Shown piece by piece: positions 26,432-34,889 of a stretch of DNA of 64,000 nt. A model generated the notes under the pieces. The model searched no databases, was not told where the DNA came from, and worked only from the letters and a program-made list of their open reading frames with translations. The DNA is from Streptomyces sp. NRRL WC-3626 (GTDB taxonomy: Bacteria > Actinomycetota > Actinomycetes > Streptomycetales > Streptomycetaceae). Both the position numbers and the translations under genes were made by a program. The number at the start of each line of letters is the position of its first letter. Positions within the stretch are counted from its first letter, which is position 1. The stretch spans positions 434,001 to 498,000 of the forward strand of contig NZ_JOCA01000002.1 of NCBI RefSeq assembly GCF_000718785.1, read 5' to 3'.

Positions 26432-26620
26432 TCAGGCGCTGCGGGTGGCCACCATTCCCAAGGTGATCAGTCCCAGGACGACCCAGCCGAACCACAGCCA
26501 GCCGTTGCTGCCGAGCGCCACCGTGTACGCGGTCACGGCGACCAGGGCACCGACGGTGAGCACCCCCATGGCCTTCGTCGAGCTGTCACCGTCGGAGAAA
26601 CCGTTCGTGGAACCGGGCAT
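26432..26620 (-). CDS. Small two-helix membrane protein
   Basis: 62 residues with two hydrophobic stretches (VLTVGALVAVTAYTVALG and WLWFGWVVLGLITLGMV). The ATG at 26620 follows GAGGAGG. No family recognised. It is convergent with the kinase gene and 90 bp downstream of the CtaG-like gene on the same strand. Function unknown. Confidence 0.75.
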   Translation of the reverse strand: MPGSTNGFSDGDSSTKAMGVLTVGALVAVTAYTVALGSNGWLWFGWVVLGLITLGMVATRSA

Positions 26621-26710
26621 CGCAACACCCTCCTCATCGTGCGGCTCACTCCATGGTGCCCCCGTTCCGCCTCCTTTACGGCGCGGAAGGCGACAAACGT
26701 TCGGGCAGGC

Positions 26711-27661
26711 TCAGTTTCCGCGGGCGTTCAACGAGGCCAGATAGGCGTTGTACGCCTCCAGCTCCTTGTCCCCGTCCCGGTCCGCCGCGCGGTCCGAGCG
26801 CTTGGCCTGCCGCTGGTCCGAGGCGTACCACTGGAACAGCAGCGCGATCAGCACCAGCACGGAGGGGACCTCGCTGAACGCCCAGGCGATGCCGCCGGCC
26901 GCGTTCTGGTCGGACAGCGCGTCGACGGCGAGCGAACCGGGCGGGTTCTCGAAGGTCGTGACCATCGGCGTGGACGCCATCATCAGCGCGATGCCGAAGA
27001 ACGCGTGGAACGGCATGCCCGCGAACAGCTCCAGCATCCGCATCAGATAGCCCGGCCGGTGCGGGCCCGGGTCCACGCCCATGATCGGCCAGAAGAAGAC
27101 CAGGCCGACGGCGAGGAAGTGCACCATCATCGCCACGTGCCCCGTGGTGGAGCCCATAAGGAAGTCGAACAGGGGAGTGAAGTACAGACCGTACAGGCTC
27201 GCGATGAACATCGGGATGGTGAACACCGGGTGCGTGACGACGCGCATGTAGCGGCTGTGCAGCAGCATCAGCAGCAGCTCCCGCGGCCCCTTGCGGCCCC
27301 GGCCGGCCGGCGGCAGCGCGCGCAGGGCCAGGGTGACCGGGGCGCCGAGCAGGATCAGGATCGGCGACACCATGCTGATCATCATGTGCTGCACCATGTG
27401 CACGCTGAACATGACCATGCCGTACTCGTTCAGCCTGGTGCACATCATCAGCCCGATGCTCAGCACACCGGTGACGAACGCGACGGTCCTGCCCACCGGC
27501 CACTTGTCCCCGCGCCGCACGAGCCGGACGACACCCCAGCAGTACAGGGCCAGCCCCAGCAGGCAGGCGATCAGGAAGAAGGGATCCGCCGACCAGCCGA
27601 GCCCCCGCCCCAGCGTGAACGGCGGCAGATCCATGGTCGTACCGTGCCCGCCGTGATCCAT
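26711..27661 (-). CDS. Cytochrome c oxidase assembly factor CtaG-like
   Basis: 316 residues with about seven membrane helices, Caa3_CtaG family. Histidine- and methionine-rich helices (VHMVQHMMISMVSP and MVHFLAVGLVFFWP) suggest copper handling, as expected for a factor that helps metallate cytochrome oxidase. ATG 27661 lies 10 nt after CAGGAG. No oxidase genes are in the window, so the partner is elsewhere. Confidence 0.9.
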   Translation of the reverse strand: MDHGGHGTTMDLPPFTLGRGLGWSADPFFLIACLLGLALYCWGVVRLVRRGDKWPVGRTVAFVTGVLSIGLMMCTRLNEYGMVMFSVHMVQHMMISMVSPILILLGAPVTLALRALPPAGRGRKGPRELLLMLLHSRYMRVVTHPVFTIPMFIASLYGLYFTPLFDFLMGSTTGHVAMMVHFLAVGLVFFWPIMGVDPGPHRPGYLMRMLELFAGMPFHAFFGIALMMASTPMVTTFENPPGSLAVDALSDQNAAGGIAWAFSEVPSVLVLIALLFQWYASDQRQAKRSDRAADRDGDKELEAYNAYLASLNARGN

Positions 27662-27766
27662 CCACCGGCTCCTGTTTCGTGCGGATTCTGCGCAATCTGT
27701 CCGCACTCAGAGTACGGCCGGCCCCGGCCACACCCGTGACCGGGGTCGGGACCGGGCCGAACCCGG

Positions 27767-28792
27767 CTAGAGAACACACTCCGCTTCCGCGTAGCGGTCC
27801 GTCGGAACCGTCTTCAACGTCTCCACCGCCTCCGCCAACGACACCATCACGATGTCGGTGCCCCGCAGGGCCGTCATCTTCCCGAACTCCCCCCGGTGCA
27901 CCGCCTCCACCGCATGCCACCCGAACCGTGTGGCCAGCACCCGGTCGTACGCGGTGGGTGTCCCCCCGCGCTGCACATGCCCGAGGATCACCGGCCGCGC
28001 CTCCTTGCCGAGGCGGGCCTCCAGTTCGAGGGAGAGCTGCCGGGCGATGCCGGCGAACCGCTCATGGCCGTAGACGTCCTTGCCGCCCTCGTCGAAGTCC
28101 ATGGTCCCGGACTTCGGCTTGGCCCCCTCCGCGGCGACCACGATCGCGAACCGCTTGCCGGCCGAGAAGCGCTCGCCGACCTTCGCGGCGAGTTCGTCGA
28201 TGTCGAAGGGCCGCTCGGGTACGACGACGGCGTGCGCGCCGGCCGCCATGCCGGAGTGCAGTGCGATCCAGCCCGTGTGCCGGCCCATGACCTCGACGAT
28301 CAGCACACGCTGGTGGGACTCGGCGGTGGTCTTCAGCCGGTCCAGGGCCTCGGTGGCCACGCCGACGGCCGTGTCGAAGCCGAAGGTGACGTCGGTGACG
28401 GCGATGTCGTTGTCGATGGTCTTCGGCACACCGACTATCGGCAGCCCGTTGTCCGACAGCAGCCGGGCGGCCTTCAGCGTGCCCTCACCGCCGATCGGGA
28501 TGATCGCGTCGAGGCCGAGCTCGGCCACATGCCCCTTCGCCCGCTCCACGCCGTCCCGCAGATGCCCGGGACGTACCCGGGAGGAGCCGAGGATCGTGCC
28601 GCCGCGGGCGAGGATGCCGCTCACCGCGTCGAGGTCGAGCTTGAGGTAGTCGCACTCCAGGAGGCCCTTCCAGCCGTCCCGGAAGCCGATGACCTCGTCG
28701 CCGTGGTCGACGACGGCGCGGTGCACGACGGACCGGATGACGGCGTTCAGGCCGGGGCAGTCGCCGCCGGACGTGAGGACACCAATGCGCAT
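27767..28792 (-). CDS. pfkA: 6-phosphofructokinase
   Basis: Phosphorylates fructose 6-phosphate in glycolysis. 341 residues. The phosphoryl-donor loop GGDCPGLNAVI, the motif GGEGTLKAA (Gly rather than Asp after the acidic residue, a feature of ATP-using enzymes), PKTIDNDI, and MGRHTGWIA are present. The Lys in PKTIDND is usual in PPi enzymes but also occurs in actinobacterial ATP-dependent PFK, so ATP is the likely donor. ATG 28792 has GAAGG 13 nt upstream. Monocistronic. Confidence 0.95.
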   Translation of the reverse strand: MRIGVLTSGGDCPGLNAVIRSVVHRAVVDHGDEVIGFRDGWKGLLECDYLKLDLDAVSGILARGGTILGSSRVRPGHLRDGVERAKGHVAELGLDAIIPIGGEGTLKAARLLSDNGLPIVGVPKTIDNDIAVTDVTFGFDTAVGVATEALDRLKTTAESHQRVLIVEVMGRHTGWIALHSGMAAGAHAVVVPERPFDIDELAAKVGERFSAGKRFAIVVAAEGAKPKSGTMDFDEGGKDVYGHERFAGIARQLSLELEARLGKEARPVILGHVQRGGTPTAYDRVLATRFGWHAVEAVHRGEFGKMTALRGTDIVMVSLAEAVETLKTVPTDRYAEAECVL

Positions 28793-28959
28793 AGCCCGAA
28801 ACAACCTTCTCGATGTGGGCCGGACCGGACCGCGTCGTCCGGCTCGATCCCCGCCACCCTAGCCGCTACGGGGGGCCGGACCGCACCTTGCGTCCGCCTG
28901 CTGGACGACCCCGCTCACCTGTGCGGACCAGCCGTCAGACGGGCCGGTCGCACGGGGGG

Positions 28960-28977
28960 CCGTCCGCGGGCGGACGG
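28960..28977 (-). terminator. Hairpin after gatD
   Basis: Perfect 8-bp stem CCGTCCGC-GG-GCGGACGG, 4 bp past the gatD stop on the minus strand. Confidence 0.55.
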
Positions 28978-28981
28978 GGTC

Positions 28982-29710
28982 TCACGCGGGCTGCTGCGCC
29001 GCCTCGATGCGCTCGCTGCGCAGCGCCTCGTACCAGCGGTCGTCGGTCGGCGGCAGCGCGTTGACGTCGAGGGCCAGCTTCAGCAGCAGGTCCGCGATCA
29101 GCGGGTTGCGGGCGAGCACGGGACCGTGCATGTAGGTGCCGAAGACGGTCTCGTTGAACGCGCCCTCCGTACCGTCCCCCGTGCCGTTGCCGTTGCCGAA
29201 GCGCACCTGGGCGAGCGGGCGGGCCGTGGGGCCCAGGTGGGTGACGCCCTGGTGGTTCTCGAACCCGGTCAGCGGGGGCAGCCCCAGCTGCGGGTTGACG
29301 TCGCCGAGCACGTCGCCGACGCACCGGGCGCCCTCGCCGCGGACCGATACCACGTCGAGCAGGCCGAGGCCGGGCTCGCGCTGGCCGAGGTCGTTGATGA
29401 ACTCGTGGCCGAGGATCTGGTAACCGGCGCAGACCGAGAACACGATGGCGCCGTTGCCCACCGCCCGCTGCAGACCGCCGTCGCGGCGCAGCCGCTCGGC
29501 GGCCAGCCGCTGCGGACGGTCCTCGCCGCCGCCGATCAGATAGATGTCGCCGGAGGTCGGGATCGGCTGGTCGCTGCGCACGTCGAGCCGCGCCACGTCC
29601 AGGCCGCGCTGCCGCGCCCGGCGCTCCACGACGAGGACGTTGCCCTGGTCGCCGTAGGTGCTGAGCAGGTCAGGGTAGATCCACACGACCCGCAGCTGGT
29701 TGTCGCTCAC
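28982..29710 (-). CDS. gatD: Lipid II isoglutaminyl synthase, glutaminase subunit GatD
   Basis: Releases ammonia from glutamine for amidation of the D-Glu of lipid II by MurT. 242 residues, CobB/CobQ-like class I amidotransferase. The nucleophile Cys is in FSVCAGYQILG and the His in GTYMHGPVLARNP; VWIYPDLLSTYGDQGN is the typical GatD start. GTG 29710 follows GGGGAC. It lies 25 bp after murT. Confidence 0.94.
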   Translation of the reverse strand: MSDNQLRVVWIYPDLLSTYGDQGNVLVVERRARQRGLDVARLDVRSDQPIPTSGDIYLIGGGEDRPQRLAAERLRRDGGLQRAVGNGAIVFSVCAGYQILGHEFINDLGQREPGLGLLDVVSVRGEGARCVGDVLGDVNPQLGLPPLTGFENHQGVTHLGPTARPLAQVRFGNGNGTGDGTEGAFNETVFGTYMHGPVLARNPLIADLLLKLALDVNALPPTDDRWYEALRSERIEAAQQPA

Positions 29711-29735
29711 TTCAAGTCCCCACAGGTGTCGTTGG

Positions 29736-30974
29736 TCAGTTGCCGACGCGGCGGCGCAGGTCCTGGAACGCGGTGTAGTTGGCGATGACCTCGATCCGTC
29801 CCGGCGGGCACAGCTGCACCGCCTGGTCGAGGTTCTCGCAGACCTGGAACTGCTGGTTCGCGACCTCCAGGCGTACCGCGAGGTCCAGCTTCCGGTCGCC
29901 GACGACACAGATCGGGTGGCCGGTCAGCCGCGTGTAGTCGACGTCCCACAGCCAGGAGGTGTCGGTGCCGTCGGCGCCGCGCGCGTTCACCGAGAGGATC
30001 ACCGGGGTCGGCGGCGGGTCGATCAGCGAGAACGTCTCCAGCCAGCCCGCGGGGTTCTTGGCGAGCAGCAGCCGTAGATCACGGCCCTCGAACTGGACCA
30101 CGTCGTAGCGGCCGGCCACGGCCTGCACCTGGTACATGCGCTCCAGGGCGACCTGCGGCGGCACCCCGAAGACGGCGGTGACGGCGGCGGAGCTCGCCGC
30201 GTTGGCCTTGTTGGCGCGGCCCGGCAGCTGGAGGTGGATCGGCCAGGCGGAGCCGTGCGGGTCGAGGACGTGGTCGCCGGAGAGCGCCCAGCTCGGGGTG
30301 GGCCGGCGGAAGCCGCACTCGCCGCAGAACCAGTCGTCGCCCGGGCGCTGCATCACACCGCCGCAGGACGGGCAGGACCAGGCGTCGTCCTTCCACATCT
30401 GCCCGGCGGCGACCCAGATCACGTTGGGGGAGGAGGACGCGGCCCACACCACCAGCGGGTCGTCGGCGTTGGCGACGATCACGGCCTTGGAGCCGGACAG
30501 GCCCTCGCGCCAGTTCTCCGCGAGCATGCGGGTCTCGGCGGCGCGGTCCAGCTGGTCGCGGGAGAGGTTGAGCAGGGCGATGCACTTGGGGTCGGTGGCC
30601 TGGGCGACGCCCACGAGGTACTTCTCGTCGACCTCGATGACGCCGAACCTGGCCTCCGCGCCGGCGGCCAGCGCCGACGTGATGCCGGCCGGCATGTTGG
30701 CGCCGAGCGCGTTGGAGACGACCGGTCCCGCGGCCTTGAGGGCCTCGGCGATCAGCCGGGTGGTGGTGGTCTTGCCGTTGGTCGCGGAGACCAGGGTCAC
30801 GTCCAGGTGCTGTGCGAGCCTGGCGAGGAGATCGGGGTCGAGTTTGAGTGCCACCCGGCCGCCGATCACCGAACCGCTGCCGCGCCCGGCGGCGCGGGAC
30901 GCCGCCGCGACCGCCTTGCCCGCGGTCACGGCCAGCTTGGCCCGCGGCGTGAGCGGGTCCGAGTTGCCTGCCAT
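29736..30974 (-). CDS. murT: Lipid II isoglutaminyl synthase, ligase subunit MurT
   Basis: 412 residues of the Mur ligase superfamily with the C-terminal DUF1727 domain. The P-loop SATNGKTTTTRL, the Mur motif GVIEVDEKY and a four-Cys zinc ribbon (CPSCGG...CGECG) inserted in the central domain identify MurT. With GatD it amidates D-glutamate in lipid II to D-isoglutamine, needed for 3-3/4-3 crosslinking in actinobacteria. Transcribed as murT-gatD and divergent from peptide deformylase. Confidence 0.95.
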   Translation of the reverse strand: MAGNSDPLTPRAKLAVTAGKAVAAASRAAGRGSGSVIGGRVALKLDPDLLARLAQHLDVTLVSATNGKTTTTRLIAEALKAAGPVVSNALGANMPAGITSALAAGAEARFGVIEVDEKYLVGVAQATDPKCIALLNLSRDQLDRAAETRMLAENWREGLSGSKAVIVANADDPLVVWAASSSPNVIWVAAGQMWKDDAWSCPSCGGVMQRPGDDWFCGECGFRRPTPSWALSGDHVLDPHGSAWPIHLQLPGRANKANAASSAAVTAVFGVPPQVALERMYQVQAVAGRYDVVQFEGRDLRLLLAKNPAGWLETFSLIDPPPTPVILSVNARGADGTDTSWLWDVDYTRLTGHPICVVGDRKLDLAVRLEVANQQFQVCENLDQAVQLCPPGRIEVIANYTAFQDLRRRVGN

Positions 30975-31120
30975 CAGTTCTCGATCCTCCTTGCGTACGC
31001 GCCGCGTCTGTGCCTGACGGCCACGTGGTGAGACCTCAGCCTATCGAGATCCGTTCGCACTCCAGAACCGCGGCACCACTGTGAGACGGGCGTTGCTGAA
31101 AGGACCGTACTCTGACAGGC

Positions 31121-31666
31121 ATGCGACAAGGCTCCATCCCCGGCGTTCACGGACGTGTACGGCCCCTCACGCTGCTCGGCGAACCCGTGCTGCACGCCCC
31201 CTGCCGGGAGGTCACCGACTTCGGCCCGGAACTGGCCCGCCTCGTGGACGACTTGTTCGCCACGATGTACGCGGCGCGGGGCGTGGGCCTGGCCGCCAAC
31301 CAGGTCGGCGAGCCGCTCAGGGTGTTCGTCTACGACTGCCCGGACGACGAGGACGTCCGTCACCTGGGCCATGTGGTGAACCCGCGCCTCGTCGAGAAGG
31401 ACGGGGTGGTGGTGCGCGGTCCGGAGGGCTGTCTGTCGCTGCCGGGCCTGGAGGCGGGCACGGAGCGGTACGACCATGCCGTGGTCGAGGGCTTCACGGT
31501 GACCGGCGAACCGGTCACCGTCCACGGCACGGGCTTCTTCGCCCGGTGCCTGCAGCACGAGTGCGACCACCTGGAGGGCAGGATCTACGCCGACCACCTC
31601 ACCGGCCGGCGCCACCGCAGACTGCTGCGCCAGGCGAACAGGGCTTCCTGGCACCGGCAGCCCTGA
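31121..31666 (+). CDS. def: Peptide deformylase
   Basis: Removes the N-formyl group of new proteins. 181 residues with all three motifs: GVGLAANQ, EGCLSLPG and QHECDHLEG, giving the Cys and two His ligands of Fe2+ and the catalytic Glu. A TACTCT box ends 7 nt before the ATG and there is no spaced ribosome site, so a leaderless start is possible. Streptomyces usually carries several def paralogues; no fmt gene is adjacent. Confidence 0.95.
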   Translation: MRQGSIPGVHGRVRPLTLLGEPVLHAPCREVTDFGPELARLVDDLFATMYAARGVGLAANQVGEPLRVFVYDCPDDEDVRHLGHVVNPRLVEKDGVVVRGPEGCLSLPGLEAGTERYDHAVVEGFTVTGEPVTVHGTGFFARCLQHECDHLEGRIYADHLTGRRHRRLLRQANRASWHRQP

Positions 31667-31752
31667 CCATTCGGAACCCCGGCCCTCCTCCGGCACCGGG
31701 TCCGTCCCGGGGTGCCGCCCGGCCCGGCCGCTGCGCACCGGGCGCCCGGTGT

Positions 31753-32394
31753 TCAGAAGCCGGGGCCGCCGACCTTGTCGCCCGCGGCGGCCAGGCGGCC
31801 CCAGAGCAGGTCGGCGAGGCTGCGGACCAACTCGGCCCGGGAGCAGGGGCGTTCGCCGAGCCACCAGTCACCGGCCGCGTGCATCATGCCGACGATGCCG
31901 TGCCCCCACACCCGGGCCAGCTGCTGGCCGCCCGGCCCGAGGTCCAGCCGTTCCCCGATCACCTGGGCCAGCTCCTCGCCCATGCGCCGCAGCAGCGGTG
32001 CCGAGTGCTTGCCGACGTCGAAGCCCTGGTCGCTCTGGGTCTCCTCCGCCGGATGCATCAGGAACCGGTACACCTGAGGCCGGGCCTCGATCGCCGACAG
32101 GTAGGTGTCGAGGGTCGCCTCGACCCGCTCGCGGCGGTCCGCCGGGGCGTCCAGCGCGGCCCGCAGCGAGTCCAGCAGCGCGTCGGTGTGCCGTTTGGCC
32201 AGGGCGGCGTAGAGTCCTCCCTTGTCCCCGAAGTGCCGGTAGAGGATCGGCTTGGTGATGCCGGCCTCGGCGGCGATCGCGTTCATCGAGGCCCCCGGGC
32301 CGTCGCGCAGCACCACCCGGTCGGCGGCCTCCAGCAGCTCGCGCCGGCGTCGCTCGGCGGACGTCTGCTGATCGGTCCGCTGTGTGGTGTCCAT
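31753..32394 (-). CDS. TetR-family regulator
   Basis: 213 residues. HTH: RRRELLEAADRVVLRDGPG, then IAAEAGITKPILYRHFGDKGGLY. The C-terminal domain is helical with RPQVYRFLMHP, a pattern of actinobacterial TetR proteins linked to fatty-acid genes. It is divergent from an acyl-CoA dehydrogenase across 173 bp containing GTTAC/GTAAC repeats and is its probable repressor. Convergent with def. Confidence 0.92.
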   Translation of the reverse strand: MDTTQRTDQQTSAERRRRELLEAADRVVLRDGPGASMNAIAAEAGITKPILYRHFGDKGGLYAALAKRHTDALLDSLRAALDAPADRRERVEATLDTYLSAIEARPQVYRFLMHPAEETQSDQGFDVGKHSAPLLRRMGEELAQVIGERLDLGPGGQQLARVWGHGIVGMMHAAGDWWLGERPCSRAELVRSLADLLWGRLAAAGDKVGGPGF

Positions 32395-32510
32395 GAGTTC
32401 TCCCCACCCGTGCTGGTTCGGTGACGCCTGCGCAAACTAACACTGAAGGTGCCGAGGCCATCGAACGGGATGCCGAGGGCGCCAGGGGAGTTGACTTTTC
32501 CTACCCGCCG

Positions 32511-32539
32511 GTAACAGACTCGGGGTTACCGCAAGTAAC
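32511..32539. promoter_or_regulatory. Putative TetR operator before acyl-CoA dehydrogenase
   Basis: Perfect inverted repeat GTTAC-CGCAA-GTAAC (32525-32539), with another GTAAC at 32511-32515, downstream of TTGACT (32491-32496). It sits between the divergent tetR and acyl-CoA dehydrogenase genes. Confidence 0.5.
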
Positions 32540-32567
32540 ATGCACGTGTGCTGCCGCTGGAGGGGTC

Positions 32568-33794
32568 ATGGCCGAGTTCACCATGGAGCTCAACGACGAA
32601 CAGAAGGAGGTCCGGGACTGGCTGCACGGCTTCGCCGCCGATGTGATCCGCCCCGCGGCCGCCGAATGGGACGAGCGTGAGGAGACTCCCTGGCCGGTCA
32701 TCCAGGAGGCCGCCAAGGTCGGCATCTACTCCCTGGACTTCTACGCCCAGCAGTACTTCGACGCAAGCGGCCTCGGCATTCCCATGGCCATGGAGGAGCT
32801 CTTCTGGGGCGACGCCGGCATCGCCCTGTCGATCGTCGGCACCGGCCTCGCCGCCGTGGGCGTCCTCGCCAACGGCACCGAGGAGCAGATCGGCACCTGG
32901 ATCCCCCAGATGTACGGCGACGCGAGCGACGTCAAGGTCGCCGCGTTCTGCTCCTCCGAGCCCGACGCCGGCTCCGACGTGGCCTCGATGCGCACCCGCG
33001 CGGTGTACGACGAGGCCAAGGACGAGTGGGTGCTCAACGGCACCAAGACCTGGGCGACCAACGGCGGCATCGCCAACGTGCACGTCGTGGTCGCGGTGGT
33101 CGACCCCGAACTCGGCTCCAAGGGCCACGCCTCCTTCATCGTCCCGCCGAGCACCCCGGGCCTGTCCCAGGGCCAGAAGTTCAAGAAGCACGGCATCCGC
33201 GCCTCGCACACCGCCGAGGTCGTCCTCGACAACGTGCGCGTGCCCGGCTCCTGCCTGCTCGGCGGCAAGGAGAAGCTGGACGCGCGTCTCGCCCGCGCCC
33301 GGGAGAAGGCCAAGAAGGGCGGCGAACGCGTGAAGAACGCCGCGATGGCCACCTTCGAGGCCTCCCGTCCCGCCGTCGGCGCCATGGCGGTCGGCACCGC
33401 CCGCGCGGCGTACGAGGTCGCCCTGGAGTACGCCACCACGCGTGAGCAGTTCGGCCGCCCGATCATCGACAACCAGGGTGTCGCCTTCCAGCTCGCCGAC
33501 ATGCGCACCCAGATCGACGCCGCCCGCCTGCTGGTGTGGCGCGCCTCCTGGATGGCGATCAACGGCAAGCCGTTCACCGCGGCCGAGGGCTCGATGTCCA
33601 AGCTGTTCGCCAGCGAGACCGCCAAGAAGGTCACCGCGCAGGCCATACAGATCCTCGGCGGCAACGGCTACACCCGCGAGTACCCGGTGGAGCGCATGCA
33701 CCGCGACGCCGCGATCTACACCATCTTCGAGGGCACGAGCGAGATCCAGCGCCTGGTCATCGCCCGCACCCTGTCGGGCATGCCGATCCGCTGA
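32568..33794 (+). CDS. Acyl-CoA dehydrogenase
   Basis: 408-residue flavoprotein catalysing alpha,beta-dehydrogenation of acyl-CoA. FAD and substrate motifs are complete: [63 protein letters not shown] and the catalytic Glu in [10 protein letters not shown]. An extra basic segment ([18 protein letters not shown]) lies before the C-terminal domain. ATG 32568 is preceded by AGGGG. Divergent from a TetR regulator that likely controls it. Confidence 0.94.
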   Translation: MAEFTMELNDEQKEVRDWLHGFAADVIRPAAAEWDEREETPWPVIQEAAKVGIYSLDFYAQQYFDASGLGIPMAMEELFWGDAGIALSIVGTGLAAVGVLANGTEEQIGTWIPQMYGDASDVKVAAFCSSEPDAGSDVASMRTRAVYDEAKDEWVLNGTKTWATNGGIANVHVVVAVVDPELGSKGHASFIVPPSTPGLSQGQKFKKHGIRASHTAEVVLDNVRVPGSCLLGGKEKLDARLARAREKAKKGGERVKNAAMATFEASRPAVGAMAVGTARAAYEVALEYATTREQFGRPIIDNQGVAFQLADMRTQIDAARLLVWRASWMAINGKPFTAAEGSMSKLFASETAKKVTAQAIQILGGNGYTREYPVERMHRDAAIYTIFEGTSEIQRLVIARTLSGMPIR

Positions 33795-33897
33795 GTACGG
33801 CCACCCGAGCGACCCGGCGGTGCGGGCGGCACCGCCGGGTTACCCCTGCGCGGCTCCGGGGGAAGCCTGGTGCGTGACCGACGTGACGGAGGACGCG

Positions 33898-34554
33898 ATG
33901 ACACGCACGGCCCGGGACCTGCTGGAGACGGCCACCGGGGAACTCGCCCCCGACCCGCGCTCCAACCCGCTGGTCCCCCTGATCGCCCGCGGCGAGGCGG
34001 ACCCCACGGTCCTGACCACGCTGGCCCTGGAACAGCGCTGGGTGATCCCGGCGGACCGCCGCGCCTTCCTGCACCTGGCGAAGCGCTCCGACCCGGAGCC
34101 GGCCGCCTTTTTCACCGCCCTGGCCGAGGGCGAGACCCTGGCGGCGGAACACCTGAGGACGTTCGCGGCCGCGTGCGGCGTGAACGAGACCCGGGCGAAC
34201 GCGTACACCCCCCTGCCGGGCTGCCAGTCCTACCCCGCGTACGTCGCCTGGCTGGCCCTCAACGCCGAACCGGCGGACGCCGTCCTCGCCCTCACGGTGA
34301 ACTTCTCCGCCTGGGGCGGCTACTGCGCGACGATCGCCAAGGCCCTGCGCACCCACTACGGCTTCACGGACGAGTCCTGCGCCTTCTTCGACTTCTTCGC
34401 GGAACCGGCCCCCGATCTCGACGAGGCGGCCATGAAGGCGGTCCGGACGGCCTTGGAGGAAGGCCGCCTCGACGAGAACCGCGCACGCCGGCAAGCCCGG
34501 CTGCTCCAGGCCTACGAGGCGGCTTTCTGGACGACGCTGGCAGAACTCGCCTAG
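33898..34554 (+). CDS. TenA/PqqC-like helical protein
   Basis: 218 residues of the TenA/THI-4/PQQC fold: all-helical, with FHLAKRSDPEP-like core (FLHLAKRSDPEPAAFF), ALTVNFSAWGGYCATIAKAL and CAFFDFFAEP. Actinobacterial members of this type lack proven thiaminase activity and are of unknown role. ATG 33898 after GGAGG decides the start. It follows the acyl-CoA dehydrogenase by 103 bp and may be a separate transcript. Confidence 0.8.
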   Translation: MTRTARDLLETATGELAPDPRSNPLVPLIARGEADPTVLTTLALEQRWVIPADRRAFLHLAKRSDPEPAAFFTALAEGETLAAEHLRTFAAACGVNETRANAYTPLPGCQSYPAYVAWLALNAEPADAVLALTVNFSAWGGYCATIAKALRTHYGFTDESCAFFDFFAEPAPDLDEAAMKAVRTALEEGRLDENRARRQARLLQAYEAAFWTTLAELA

Positions 34555-34627
34555 GTACGCGGGGCTTTCGCCATGCGGCTGGGCCGCGTGGGGCGCGACC
34601 GGCCACATCCGGCCCGCACTCGCGAGA

Positions 34628-34864
34628 CTAGGAGGCACCCCCACTGCTGTGGGCGATACAGGCAACGTCGATCCGGTCGGCCAACTTCGCAAGCTCGATG
34701 GTCAACGCGGCGACCGTGTCCTCGTCCAGCCCTTCCTCCCCCGCCTCCACCAGCCGGACCCACCGCCCGCCCACCGTACGCAGCAGCTTGCTGACATCGG
34801 CGGCGGCAACCTGCAAGGTCCCGCGGTCGTCGACGATCAGAGGCAGAGTCACTTCGCGGTTCAC
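34628..34864 (-). CDS. Conserved small protein (DUF6213-like)
   Basis: 78 residues from GTG 34864: NREVTLPLIVDDRGTLQVA, then LLRTVGGRWVRLVEAG and IELAKLADRIDVACIAH. It matches a short family seen widely in Streptomyces that I associate with DUF6213; that name is from memory. No catalytic motif is visible. It is convergent with the TenA-like gene and lies 25 bp past the next aldehyde dehydrogenase stop... transcribed on the opposite side from it in the same direction, so it may share that terminator region. Confidence 0.65.
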   Translation of the reverse strand: MNREVTLPLIVDDRGTLQVAAADVSKLLRTVGGRWVRLVEAGEEGLDEDTVAALTIELAKLADRIDVACIAHSSGGAS

Positions 34865-34889
34865 ACTCGGGATCGTAGCCGCGCGGACA

